Virus record (IMG/VR): IMGVR_UViG_3300022144_000138
Span: 1 to 24,511 of that record
Source of the DNA: a virus
DNA: 24,511 bases
Direction: 5' to 3' (one strand)
A program made the translations under genes and the position numbers. The notes beneath the pieces were generated by a model. The model saw only the letters and a program-made list of their open reading frames with translations. It did no database searches and was not told the DNA's origin. Within the stretch, counting starts at the first letter, position 1, and each line of letters begins with the position of its first letter. Positions 1 to 5,931 of the stretch are shown in pieces.

Positions 1-233
1 ATGGCAGCGCGGCGGCGACCACCGGCAAGCATTCGATAGCCGCCGCCCTCGGTCCCAACAGCACCGCCAGTGCCGGCGAGGATGGCGCCGTGGTCCTCAC
101 CTATTGGGACACTGATGTCTGGCCCTATGCGCTCCGCCACATCCTGTCTGCCCGCGTCGGCGAAAAGGGCATCGAGGCCGGCAAGGTCTACCGCCTGAGC
201 AGCGACGGCGAACCGGTCGAGGTGGCGAAATGA
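1..233 (+). CDS. DUF7666-like phage protein, 3' end only
   Basis: Only the last 76 codons are in the window; the start lies to the left. The reading frame (codons from base 3) opens with an SAAATTGKHSIAAALG segment of short Ala/Ser/Thr/Gly repeats, then a compact end (VVLTYWDTD, SARVGEKGIEAGKVYRL, GEPVEV). Small-residue repeats followed by a 'VGE-G-I---YRL---GE-VE' end resemble proteins of unknown function found in phages and grouped near DUF7666; I make this match from memory. The repeats suggest a beta-helix or beta-roll. The stop overlaps the next start as ATGA (230-233), so it belongs to the same operon as the next genes. Function unknown. Confidence 0.75.
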   Translation, partial: GSAAATTGKHSIAAALGPNSTASAGEDGAVVLTYWDTDVWPYALRHILSARVGEKGIEAGKVYRLSSDGEPVEVAK

Positions 234-466
234 CCGGCAAATTCTCCGCCGTCGACAAGCGCGACTGCGTCATCCGCGAGGCCAACATGCGCCGCATGGT
301 CTACCCCCGGCGCATCGAGGCCGGCAAGATGCGCCAGGGCAGCGCAGACCGCGAGATCGCCATGATGGACGAGATCGCCGCCGACTACAAAAAGCTGGCT
401 GAAACCGAGATGCTGGAGCGCAACCGCTTCGAAGCATCCTCCAAGGACCGGGACCTTTTCGCATGA
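230..466 (+). CDS. small conserved phage protein, 78 aa
   Basis: A charged, mostly helical protein with no membrane segment. Segments such as CVIREANMRRMVYPRRI, GKMRQGSADREIAMMDEIAADY are typical of a small protein often seen in early operons of alphaproteobacterial phages, where its role is unknown. The start is fixed by the ATGA overlap with the upstream stop, and the stop overlaps the next ATG in the same way (463-466). It sits directly before the HerA-like ATPase, so it may be co-translated with it, but nothing in the sequence shows a physical partnership. Confidence 0.8.
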   Translation: MTGKFSAVDKRDCVIREANMRRMVYPRRIEAGKMRQGSADREIAMMDEIAADYKKLAETEMLERNRFEASSKDRDLFA

Positions 467-1590
467 TGGGCGAGCTTCTCAAGATCCCGCAGCGCGTCCA
501 CGATGGCACGCACCCGATACCGATGCAGGCGCTCGAACAGCACATCGGCATCATCGGTCGCACCGGCAGCGGCAAATCCTACACCGCCCGCGGGCTCGTC
601 GAGCAGCTGCTCGATCAGGGCCGGCGCGTCTGCGTCATCGATCCGACCGGGGCATGGTGGGGCCTGCGTCAGTTGGCGGACGGCAGCGGCCCCAGCGCCT
701 ACAAGATTGCCATCTTCGGTGGCACCCATGGCGACATGCCGCTGTCGGAACGCGCCGGCCCGGCGCTCGGCCGCGCGCTGGCGACGCAGAACCTGCCCGC
801 CATCATCGATCTGTCGGAGATGTCGAAGAGTGCGCAACGGCGATTCCTGACCGGCTTCACCGAGGCCCTGTTCGAGAAGAACCGCAGCGTCCTGCACCTG
901 ATCATCGACGAGGCCGATGAGTACGTGCCGCAGCGGCTCTATGCCGAGGCAGCCACCCTGTTCGACAAGATCGACCGCATCGTGCGGCGCGGGCGCATCC
1001 ATGGTTTCCGGGTCGCGCTCATCACGCAGCGCGCCGCCGTCATCCACAAGGACGTGCTCAGCCAGATCGGCACCCTCGTCGCCATGCGCAGCGCCAGCCC
1101 GCAGGACCGCAAGGCCGTCGAGGGTTGGATTAAGGGGCACGCCAGCGACGCCGAGGCCACTGAGGTGCTCGACAGCCTGGCCGCGCTCGATCGGGGCGAG
1201 GGGTGGGTGTGGTCACCGGAGGCGAACGTCCTCAGCCGGTCGCGCTTCCCGCTCAACCGCACCTTCGACAGCAGCCGCACCCCCGAGGTTGGCGAGGATG
1301 CGCCGGCCCCGGTGACCCTCGATCAGATCGACCTCGCCGATTTCCGTGATGCCCTGGCCGATGTTGAGACCGTCGTTGCGCGGCCGGCGCCATCCGGTGC
1401 AGGCACGGGCCTGTCTGATGCAGAGCGGGCGGTCATCAAGGCGCTTGAGGCGCGGGTGGCGACGCTGGAGAACGACCGGGCGGTCATCGCCGATTTCGTG
1501 ATGAGCGCCGCGACCGCCGCCAATGCCTTCGACGCGGCGGTGGCAGCGCTGCGTGATCTGACAGCGCGGACGCGCGAGGTGGCGAAGTGA
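463..1590 (+). CDS. HerA/DUF87-type P-loop ATPase
   Basis: A 375-residue ATPase. Walker A is GRTGSGKS at about residues 32-39, followed by a CVIDPTGAW strand; Walker B is LIIDEADEY at about 146-154. A basic helix (RIVRRGRIHGFRVALITQR) after Walker B fits the sensor and arginine-finger region of the FtsK/HerA group. Residues 310-375 are Ala-rich and likely coiled coil. HerA-family proteins are hexameric DNA translocases that often act with a nuclease; no nuclease partner such as NurA is visible beside it. A helper in phage DNA processing, or an anti-host or exclusion ATPase, are both possible. Both ends overlap neighbours by 4 nt (ATGA and GTGA). Fold assignment is confident; function is inferred. 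Confidence 0.85.
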   Translation: MMGELLKIPQRVHDGTHPIPMQALEQHIGIIGRTGSGKSYTARGLVEQLLDQGRRVCVIDPTGAWWGLRQLADGSGPSAYKIAIFGGTHGDMPLSERAGPALGRALATQNLPAIIDLSEMSKSAQRRFLTGFTEALFEKNRSVLHLIIDEADEYVPQRLYAEAATLFDKIDRIVRRGRIHGFRVALITQRAAVIHKDVLSQIGTLVAMRSASPQDRKAVEGWIKGHASDAEATEVLDSLAALDRGEGWVWSPEANVLSRSRFPLNRTFDSSRTPEVGEDAPAPVTLDQIDLADFRDALADVETVVARPAPSGAGTGLSDAERAVIKALEARVATLENDRAVIADFVMSAATAANAFDAAVAALRDLTARTREVAK

Positions 1591-1844
1591 ACAAGAACCC
1601 CCCAGCGTTCCCGACTGACGGGGCCATTCAGCATGGCACTGACTATGATGGCATGACGCTGCGCGATTGGTTTGCCGGCCAGGCCAGCGCTGCCATCGTG
1701 GGCACCATTAGCAGCGAAGAGGGTTACGAGCGCCTTCGTCGTCTCGCGTCTTCCTATGGCTTTACGGTCAGCCGGTGGATTGCGCGCGAATCTTACAAGC
1801 AGGCGGACGCGCTTCTCGCGCAGCGGGAGAACCTGACGCCATGA
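1587..1844 (+). CDS. small phage protein, 85 aa, GTG start
   Basis: The start is GTG overlapping the ATPase stop as GTGA (1587-1590), with GAGGT about 6 nt upstream. The N-terminus (PAFPTDG) leads into DGMTLRDWFAGQA, a motif that recurs in small phage proteins of unknown role, followed by a helical end (RESYKQADALLAQRE). No catalytic motif or membrane segment is visible. Its DNA is somewhat richer in A/T than the ATPase gene before it. Function unknown. Confidence 0.75.
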   Translation: MNKNPPAFPTDGAIQHGTDYDGMTLRDWFAGQASAAIVGTISSEEGYERLRRLASSYGFTVSRWIARESYKQADALLAQRENLTP

Positions 1845-1906
1845 GCACCCTGATTCGATGCCGCTGCCAATCTTTTGGCCCTCACGTAGGAGACGAATTG
1901 CCATGA
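1841..1906 (+). CDS. possible 21-aa leader peptide or coupling ORF
   Basis: This is a 22-codon frame that begins with ATG overlapping the preceding TGA (1841-1844, ATGA) and ends with TGA overlapping the next ATG (1903-1906, ATGA). It fills the only gap between two operon genes. A GGGAGA lies about 11 nt upstream, which is a weak ribosome site. It may simply let terminating ribosomes travel to the next gene, or may be a chance frame: a gap this short easily contains one. The peptide (MSTLIRCRCQSFGPHV...) has two close Cys residues and no recognisable similarity. Confidence 0.3.
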   Translation: MSTLIRCRCQSFGPHVGDELP

Positions 1907-2247
1907 TTAAGAATGACGCCACGCTGGCGCACACTCCCGGACCATGGAAAGTCGGTTTTGTGACTGTTGCAGAACACGGCGATGGCACGGCGGGCTTAAT
2001 CGTTGATGACGAAAACACTCCTTTGGGGTTCCGCTACATTGCATCAATCGAGTTTGCCGAGCAAAAACTGGCCGGCAGGCGGGCCGACGAAATGCCTGAT
2101 TTTAGGCTTATGTCTGCCGCGCCGGAACTGTTGGCGCTGGCAGTGCAGTATCGGGATGATCTTCGTTATCCGCCAACTCCTGACAGCACACAGCGCCGCC
2201 TCGCAGCGATTGAAGCGGTCATTGCCAAGATCATCGCTACCGAATGA
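1903..2247 (+). CDS. phage protein with HTPGPW N-terminus, 114 aa
   Basis: The motif HTPGPWKVG near the N-terminus and the segment ADFRLMSAAPELL-type (here DFRLMSAAPELLALAVQY) are hallmarks of a widespread small phage protein of unknown function. I chose the ATG at 1903 over the in-frame ATG at 1858 because an AGGAG sequence (1888-1892) is well spaced for it and the family normally starts a few residues before HTPGPW. The gene is visibly richer in A/T than its neighbours, which suggests it was acquired separately. The stop overlaps the next ATG (2244-2247). Confidence 0.8.
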   Translation: MIKNDATLAHTPGPWKVGFVTVAEHGDGTAGLIVDDENTPLGFRYIASIEFAEQKLAGRRADEMPDFRLMSAAPELLALAVQYRDDLRYPPTPDSTQRRLAAIEAVIAKIIATE

Positions 2248-2432
2248 GCCGCACCCGCGCCCGCTATCCGACCAAGGCCGCGATTGCCCGCGCCGTCGAG
2301 ATGGCGCGCGCCCTTGGGCTTGACGTTGCCTCGATCGCGGTATCACCTGACGGCACGGTGCGGACGCTGCCCCTGGCGGCGGTCCAGCTGGCGCCAGTCG
2401 GGGAGAACGACGGATGGGCCGACTTCAAATGA
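2244..2432 (+). CDS. small basic phage protein upstream of integrase, 62 aa
   Basis: The N-terminus is Arg/Lys-rich (MSRTRARYPTKAAIARAVEMARALG) and likely helical, followed by a short beta segment (VASIAVSPDGTVRTL) and a GWADFK end. Small proteins of this plan regularly sit immediately before tyrosine integrases in alphaproteobacterial phages. A recombination directionality factor (excisionase) would fit the size, charge and position, but no diagnostic motif is visible, so this is only a hypothesis. The last 19 nt overlap the integrase gene. Confidence 0.75.
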   Translation: MSRTRARYPTKAAIARAVEMARALGLDVASIAVSPDGTVRTLPLAAVQLAPVGENDGWADFK

Positions 2433-3517
2433 AGAACGTCGCCACGCGCGGCGGGCGCCTCTATTACCGCACCAAGGCCGGCGGCAAGGAACTGTTCTTC
2501 CGGCTGCCCGCGCTCGATGACCCGCAGTTCGCTGCCGAATATGCCCGCCACGCCAAAGGCGACACGACCCCGGCGCCGCCGGCACGCGGCAGCTTCAAGG
2601 CGCTGTGCATCGAGTTTCGCACCCGGCTGCCGTTGATGACCCGCAAGAACGGCAAGCCGCTGGCGAAGGCCACGACCGAGAACTACCGCCGCTATGTCGA
2701 CATGATCGAACGCGATATCGGCAGCCGCCCGGTAAAGGGCCTGGCCCCGGCGCACGTCTTCATCCTGCGCGACCGCTATGCCGAGACGCCGGGCACCGCG
2801 AACAACTACCTCTCGGTGCTGCGCCTGATGATGGGCTTTGCGATGCAGCGCGACGCCAGCCTCAAGCACAACCCCGTCGCCGAGGTGCCGGCGCTGCCGC
2901 TTGGCGAGCACGAGCCGTGGCCCGACCGACTGCTGATCGCTGCCCTCGATGCCGCCACCCCGATGACGCGCCTGGCGGTCATCACCGGCCTGTGTAGCGG
3001 GCAGCGCATCGGCGATGTCATCAGGATGCAGTGGGGATGGTGCCAGAACGGCGTCATGCAGCTTGTCCAGGAGAAGACCGGCAAGCATGTCGCGGTGCCG
3101 ATGCACCCGATCTGGCGGGCCGAACTGGCGAAGCACAACCGCAAGGCGGTGACCCTGCTCTACGATCGCAGCGGCAAGCCCTTCGCCGAGGACGCGACCC
3201 TGCGCGAGCGCATCGTCGACATGATGGCGCTGCCCTCGGTGCGTGCCGCCCATGCCGAATGTGTCGCTGCCGAGGAGTGCGGGGCCGATGCCCGGTTCAC
3301 CTATCACGGTCTGCGCAAAAACGCCGCCTGCTACCTGTCAGAGACCGGCCTGACCGACGAGGAAATCGGCGCGCTGACCGGTATGTCGCCAGAGATGGTG
3401 CGGCTCTACACCCGCAAAGTCAGGGTGTTGCGCATCGCCAATGGACTGGCCGAAAGGCTGGCAGGTGGAACGCCGATCCCGCTCAAGGTGGAACGCTCCC
3501 GCGCCGCCGAAAAATAA
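2414..3517 (+). CDS. int: tyrosine-type site-specific integrase
   Basis: A 367-residue integrase of the lambda Int family. It has an N-terminal arm-binding-like segment (about 1-60), a SAM-like core-binding domain (about 60-165, with TTENYRRYVDMIERDIG) and a catalytic domain. Catalytic residues are R198 (GQRIGD), probably K221 (QEKTGK), H298 and R301 (YHGLRK), and nucleophile Y332 (MVRLYTRK). The usual second His/Trp position appears as Met324 (TGMSPEMV). I chose 2414 because GGGGAG lies 9-10 nt upstream and MGRLQMK resembles homologous N-termini; the ATG at 2429 (overlapping the upstream TGA) is an alternative. It directly abuts a tRNA-Glu fragment that is its likely attachment site. Confidence 0.93.
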   Translation: MGRLQMKNVATRGGRLYYRTKAGGKELFFRLPALDDPQFAAEYARHAKGDTTPAPPARGSFKALCIEFRTRLPLMTRKNGKPLAKATTENYRRYVDMIERDIGSRPVKGLAPAHVFILRDRYAETPGTANNYLSVLRLMMGFAMQRDASLKHNPVAEVPALPLGEHEPWPDRLLIAALDAATPMTRLAVITGLCSGQRIGDVIRMQWGWCQNGVMQLVQEKTGKHVAVPMHPIWRAELAKHNRKAVTLLYDRSGKPFAEDATLRERIVDMMALPSVRAAHAECVAAEECGADARFTYHGLRKNAACYLSETGLTDEEIGALTGMSPEMVRLYTRKVRVLRIANGLAERLAGGTPIPLKVERSRAAEK

Positions 3518-3518
3518 T

Positions 3519-3536
3519 CCAATCAAAACAGATTGG
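3519..3536. repeat. inverted repeat next to attP
   Basis: CCAATC (3519-3524) and GATTGG (3531-3536) form a perfect 6-bp inverted repeat around AAAACA, just after the integrase stop. The right arm overlaps the CCA end of the tRNA fragment. It could be an integrase arm or core site, a weak terminator for int, or chance. Confidence 0.4.
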
Positions 3537-3575
3537 TGATCCCTACGGGAATCGAACCCGTGTTTTCGCCGTGAA
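3534..3575 (-). other. attP: attP core: 3' half of tRNA-Glu(UUC)
   Basis: Read on the minus strand, these 42 nt are the anticodon UUC, the 3' anticodon stem (GGCGA), variable loop AAAC, T-arm (ACGGG TTCGATT CCCGT), acceptor strand AGGGATC, discriminator A and an encoded CCA. The plan matches tRNA-Glu position by position. The match ends exactly at the anticodon: the next base upstream is G where U33 should be, and no D-arm or 5' half follows. Integrases often use such tRNA 3' halves as the identity segment so that the host tRNA is restored on insertion. Phage genes flank it on both sides and int is 17 nt away, so it is attP and not a working tRNA gene. Confidence 0.85.
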
Positions 3576-3613
3576 CAGCAAAAACCCTTTGAGATCAAGC
3601 GGGCGTTCCACAA

Positions 3614-3633
3614 TGAGGGCCGAATTGCCCTCA
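3614..3633. terminator. candidate hairpin between convergent int and methylase
   Basis: TGAGGGC (3614-3620) and GCCCTCA (3627-3633) form a perfect 7-bp stem with loop CGAATT. It lies between the convergent ends of int (+, 3517) and the methylase (-, 3649). No T-run follows on either strand, so it is at best a weak bidirectional terminator or a protein-binding site. Confidence 0.4.
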
Positions 3634-3648
3634 AACGGTTTCAACGGC

Positions 3649-4488
3649 TTACAGGGTCGGGGGAACGTCGGGAAGCGGGAAATTGCTGACGATCAGTTCC
3701 GTCACCGGCTTGCCCGCGCCGGCCACCTTTGTCGCCAGCGTGTAGGTCGTGGCGACATCGGTGATGTGGAAGCGGGCGAAGGTCTCGCGGGCGCCGGCCG
3801 TCGCGTTGATCGAGAGCAGGAACTTGCCGCTGATGCCGGCCAGCTGCTCGGCCAGTGCGGCGAAGTCAGACCGGCTAAAGACGCCCTCACCATAGTCCGT
3901 CTCATTCCCCCAATAGGGCGGGTCGAGATAGAACAGCGTCGCCGGCTTGTCGTAGCGGGTGATGAAGTCGGCAAAGGGCAGCCGCTCGATGGTCACCCCG
4001 GCCAGGCGCTCGTGCAGATCGGCGAGCATCGGCTCCAGTTTCGTCACGTCGAATCGGGCGGGCGTCCGCGCGTCGACGCCGAAGTTGCGGCCATGCACCT
4101 TGCCGCCGAACGCCAGGCGCTGGAGGTAGAGGAAGCGGGCGGCGCGTTGCAGATCGGTCAGCGTGTCGGGCGGGACGGCCATCAGGCGGTCGAACTCGGC
4201 ACGGCTCGAGAGACGCCAGCGCAGCATGTCGATGAAATAGGGATAGTGTTCCTGCAGGACGCGGAACAGGGTCACCACATCGGCGGAGATGTCATTGATC
4301 TTCTCGGCCTTGGCGCGGCGCTTTCGCCGCAGGAAGATGCCGCCCATCCCGATGAACGGCTCGGCATAGGTTTCGTGGGGCGTGGCATCGATGATGCGGC
4401 ATAGCCGCTGCGCGAGGTTGCGCTTGCCGCCGACATAGGCGGCGACGGGTGCGACAGCGACGCCGTCGATTCGGTCTAGAGACTCCAT
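3649..4488 (-). CDS. DNA adenine methylase (D12/Dam class)
   Basis: A 279-residue N6-adenine methyltransferase of the Dam/D12 class. Visible motifs are the SAM-binding start (YVGGKRNLAQRL, 18-29), motif I (AEPFIGMGG, 42-50) and motif IV DPPY (189-192, in LFYLDPPYWG). The start at 4488 removes a low-complexity upstream extension and has CAGGTAA about 8 nt upstream. It is the last gene of the late operon, separated from the o-spanin by 142 nt, and lies beside attP, a typical place for cargo genes. It probably protects phage DNA against restriction or alters host regulation; the target site cannot be read from sequence. Confidence 0.93.
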   Translation of the reverse strand: MESLDRIDGVAVAPVAAYVGGKRNLAQRLCRIIDATPHETYAEPFIGMGGIFLRRKRRAKAEKINDISADVVTLFRVLQEHYPYFIDMLRWRLSSRAEFDRLMAVPPDTLTDLQRAARFLYLQRLAFGGKVHGRNFGVDARTPARFDVTKLEPMLADLHERLAGVTIERLPFADFITRYDKPATLFYLDPPYWGNETDYGEGVFSRSDFAALAEQLAGISGKFLLSINATAGARETFARFHITDVATTYTLATKVAGAGKPVTELIVSNFPLPDVPPTL

Positions 4489-4630
4489 GGCTGTTACCTG
4501 ACATAGCGCCCCCGCCGGTGCGCCCGGTGCGGGGACTGAAGGCTGCGCGCGCAGCCCAAGGTGCGGGTGACCGCCCGCGGTTCGAGGTGTTACAGCACCC
4601 CGACCCCCCGCTTTCACACGAGAGGGAATT
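4489..4630 (-). promoter_or_regulatory. structured non-coding leader of the methylase gene
   Basis: This 142-nt gap is unusually large for an otherwise overlapping operon. It contains a 16-nt perfect palindrome at 4541-4556 (GGCTGCGCGCGCAGCC), a tandem octamer CCGGTGCG at 4515-4522 and 4524-4531, and a GCGGG/CCCGC pair around 4564-4579. No convincing promoter boxes are visible. It may hold a terminator of the lysis genes, a methylase operator (many methylase genes control themselves) or a structured RNA leader. Nothing coding is seen. Confidence 0.4.
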
Positions 4631-4885
4631 CTATTTCGGCCAGCCGGCCACCAGCGCGCGGCGCCGGCGCTCGCAATCGGCGATGGCTGCGCCCCGTTCG
4701 ATCAGCGCCCGGTCGACCGCCGCACTGTCACCCCCGGCCAGCAGCGGGATGGTGCAGGCGACCAAGCCCTCAGCGGGTGGCGCCGGCAGCGGCAAGGGCG
4801 GCACGACCGGCTGCCGCGATGGCCCGCACGCGGACAGGATCGAGGCAAGCGCGGCGAGCAGCAGGGCGGGTCTGGTAATAGGCAT
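4631..4885 (-). CDS. Rz1: o-spanin, Rz1-like outer membrane lipoprotein
   Basis: An 84-residue lipoprotein. A signal peptide (MPITRPALLLAALASILSAC) ends in a lipobox with Cys20, followed by a Pro-rich stretch (PPLPLPAPPA) that is typical of Rz1-type spanins, and a charged C-terminal helix. The start at 4885 is supported by AAAGGA 6 nt upstream and by the signal peptide beginning there; the longer open frame upstream is antisense-like composition. The first 116 nt overlap the end of the i-spanin gene in another frame. It should join the i-spanin across the periplasm to disrupt the outer membrane in the final lysis step. Confidence 0.88.
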   Translation of the reverse strand: MPITRPALLLAALASILSACGPSRQPVVPPLPLPAPPAEGLVACTIPLLAGGDSAAVDRALIERGAAIADCERRRRALVAGWPK

Positions 4886-5168
4886 CGGCGTCCTTTCGGG
4901 TTTCGGCGGCAAGGGCGTCCAGGGCGACGCTCGCGGCCTTGGCGGCGGTCTCTGCCCCGGCGACGGCTTGCGCGCGCTGAGCGGCCTCGCTGGCTGCCAC
5001 AGCGCGCAATCGGGTGGCTTCCTTCTCCCACTCGCCGCGCTCATGGCTGGCGCCCCGGTCATAGGCCCGGTCGTTGATCGTCCAGGCACCCAAGGCGAGC
5101 GCCGCGACGAGGGCACCGATGACATAGGGAAGCGCCGGGCCGATGAACCACGAGAGGATTGCCTTCAC
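4770..5168 (-). CDS. Rz: i-spanin, Rz-like inner membrane protein
   Basis: A 132-residue protein with one N-terminal membrane helix (about 8-29, LPYVIGALVAALALGAW) followed by a long Ala/Glu/Arg-rich coiled coil (ERGEWEKEATRLRAV onward), the plan of Rz-type spanin subunits with the C-terminus in the periplasm. The start is GTG, overlapping the upstream holin-like stop as GTGA (5165-5168). Its 3' end lies inside the o-spanin gene in a different frame, as in lambda-type spanin pairs. Identity rests on topology and arrangement, since spanin sequences are poorly conserved. Confidence 0.85.
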   Translation of the reverse strand: MKAILSWFIGPALPYVIGALVAALALGAWTINDRAYDRGASHERGEWEKEATRLRAVAASEAAQRAQAVAGAETAAKAASVALDALAAETRKDADAYYQTRPAARRACLDPVRVRAIAAAGRAALAAAGATR

Positions 5169-5422
5169 TCATCGTCTCCCTTGGGCTGCGAACTGTTGGT
5201 CAGCGCTGCCGAGCCGCCGCCGGCAACCGTTGCCAGGCCGAACGCCTCGGCGATTTCGCGCAGCGCGACGCGCACGCCGGTGGCGAGATAGAAAACCGTG
5301 GTGCCGGCGATGACGATGATGGCCACCATCATCCCGACGCGCGCGGGGTCGAGCGTCTTGTTGTCGATGCCGGTCAGCAGGTTGCCGATCTGGCGCGCAA
5401 TCCAAGGAACGACCGTCTTCAT
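5165..5422 (-). CDS. holin-like single-span membrane protein, 85 aa
   Basis: One hydrophobic segment (about 28-50, VGMMVAIIVIAGTTVFYLATGV) is preceded by an amphipathic N-terminus (PWIARQIGNLLTGIDNKTLD) and followed by a hydrophilic tail ending KGDDE. It lies between the endolysin and i-spanin genes with 4-nt overlaps at both sides, so it is part of the lysis cassette. A holin role is likely from position and topology, but two other small membrane proteins are encoded just upstream (5931-6044 and 6041-6472), and which one forms the lethal hole cannot be decided from sequence. Confidence 0.75.
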   Translation of the reverse strand: MKTVVPWIARQIGNLLTGIDNKTLDPARVGMMVAIIVIAGTTVFYLATGVRVALREIAEAFGLATVAGGGSAALTNSSQPKGDDE

Positions 5423-5931
5423 GCTTCACCTGTCGTGGCAACGCCCGGCCCCGCAGCCCATGCCACTGGCGCGGCGAGCGCAATGCCCGCGGGCCAGCGC
5501 AGCGCGACGAGACGCGCTCGGCCGAACCGGCGGATGTTGACGGCGTCTCCCTGATTGCCGCCGAGGATATCGAGGTCGCCATCGGCATGGGCGCCGACAA
5601 CAAAGCCGACATGCCCGCCGCCCTCGCGGCCGAACACGGCAATGGCGCCGAGCGGAGGCCGGGGCGCTGTCGTGCTGAGCGCGATGCCCCAGCTGGCCCA
5701 CGCCTTGGCGCGGATGCCGACGAAACCGCGCGGCGGCGTCAGCCCGATCGCTGCAAAGCAGTCGGCGACGAACAGCCCGCACCACGGCACGCTGTCGGCG
5801 GCATAGGCGATGCCCAGCCACCGGGCAGCGCGCTTGGCCATCGCCATCACTCGCGGCTCGTTGCGCGAGCCAGGTGCTTCACGGATGCCGACCTGCGAGC
5901 GGGCAACAGTCAGCCAGGTGGGTTCGCTCAT
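5419..5931 (-). CDS. endolysin, TIGR02594/NlpC-P60-CHAP-like peptidase
   Basis: A 170-residue cysteine peptidase fold. Probable catalytic residues are Cys51 (VPWCGLFVADCF), His107 (GGGHVGFVVG) and Asn126 (GGNQGD). The N-terminal GIREAPGSRNEPRV segment and GDAVNIRRF are typical of the TIGR02594 group found in phage lysis cassettes. There is no signal peptide, so release should depend on a holin. The C-terminus ends in a hydrophobic Ala/Pro stretch of unknown use. The start ATG overlaps the stop of the 37-residue membrane peptide by one base (TGATG), and its stop overlaps the holin-like start (ATGA). Confidence 0.9.
   Translation of the reverse strand: MSEPTWLTVARSQVGIREAPGSRNEPRVMAMAKRAARWLGIAYAADSVPWCGLFVADCFAAIGLTPPRGFVGIRAKAWASWGIALSTTAPRPPLGAIAVFGREGGGHVGFVVGAHADGDLDILGGNQGDAVNIRRFGRARLVALRWPAGIALAAPVAWAAGPGVATTGEA

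Noticed and set aside
385-1140. A 251-codon frame on the minus strand opposite the ATPase
   Set aside because: Shadow of the confident ATPase gene in a high-GC region.
1858-2247. An earlier start at 1858 for the HTPGPW protein
   Set aside because: The ATG at 1903 has an AGGAG site and ATGA geometry, and the extra 15 residues do not fit the family N-terminus.
463-2432. A phage defence island built around the HerA-like ATPase
   Set aside because: No effector nuclease, NADase, or other defence signature is visible in the neighbours; only kept as an open question.
3534-3610. A functional tRNA-Glu gene
   Set aside because: Only the 3' half from the anticodon exists. The bases that should form the D-arm and 5' acceptor strand do not, and U33 is replaced.
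3031-4404. A 457-codon + frame across int, attP and the methylase
   Set aside because: It runs through the end of int, the tRNA fragment and the antisense of the methylase, so it cannot be a real gene.
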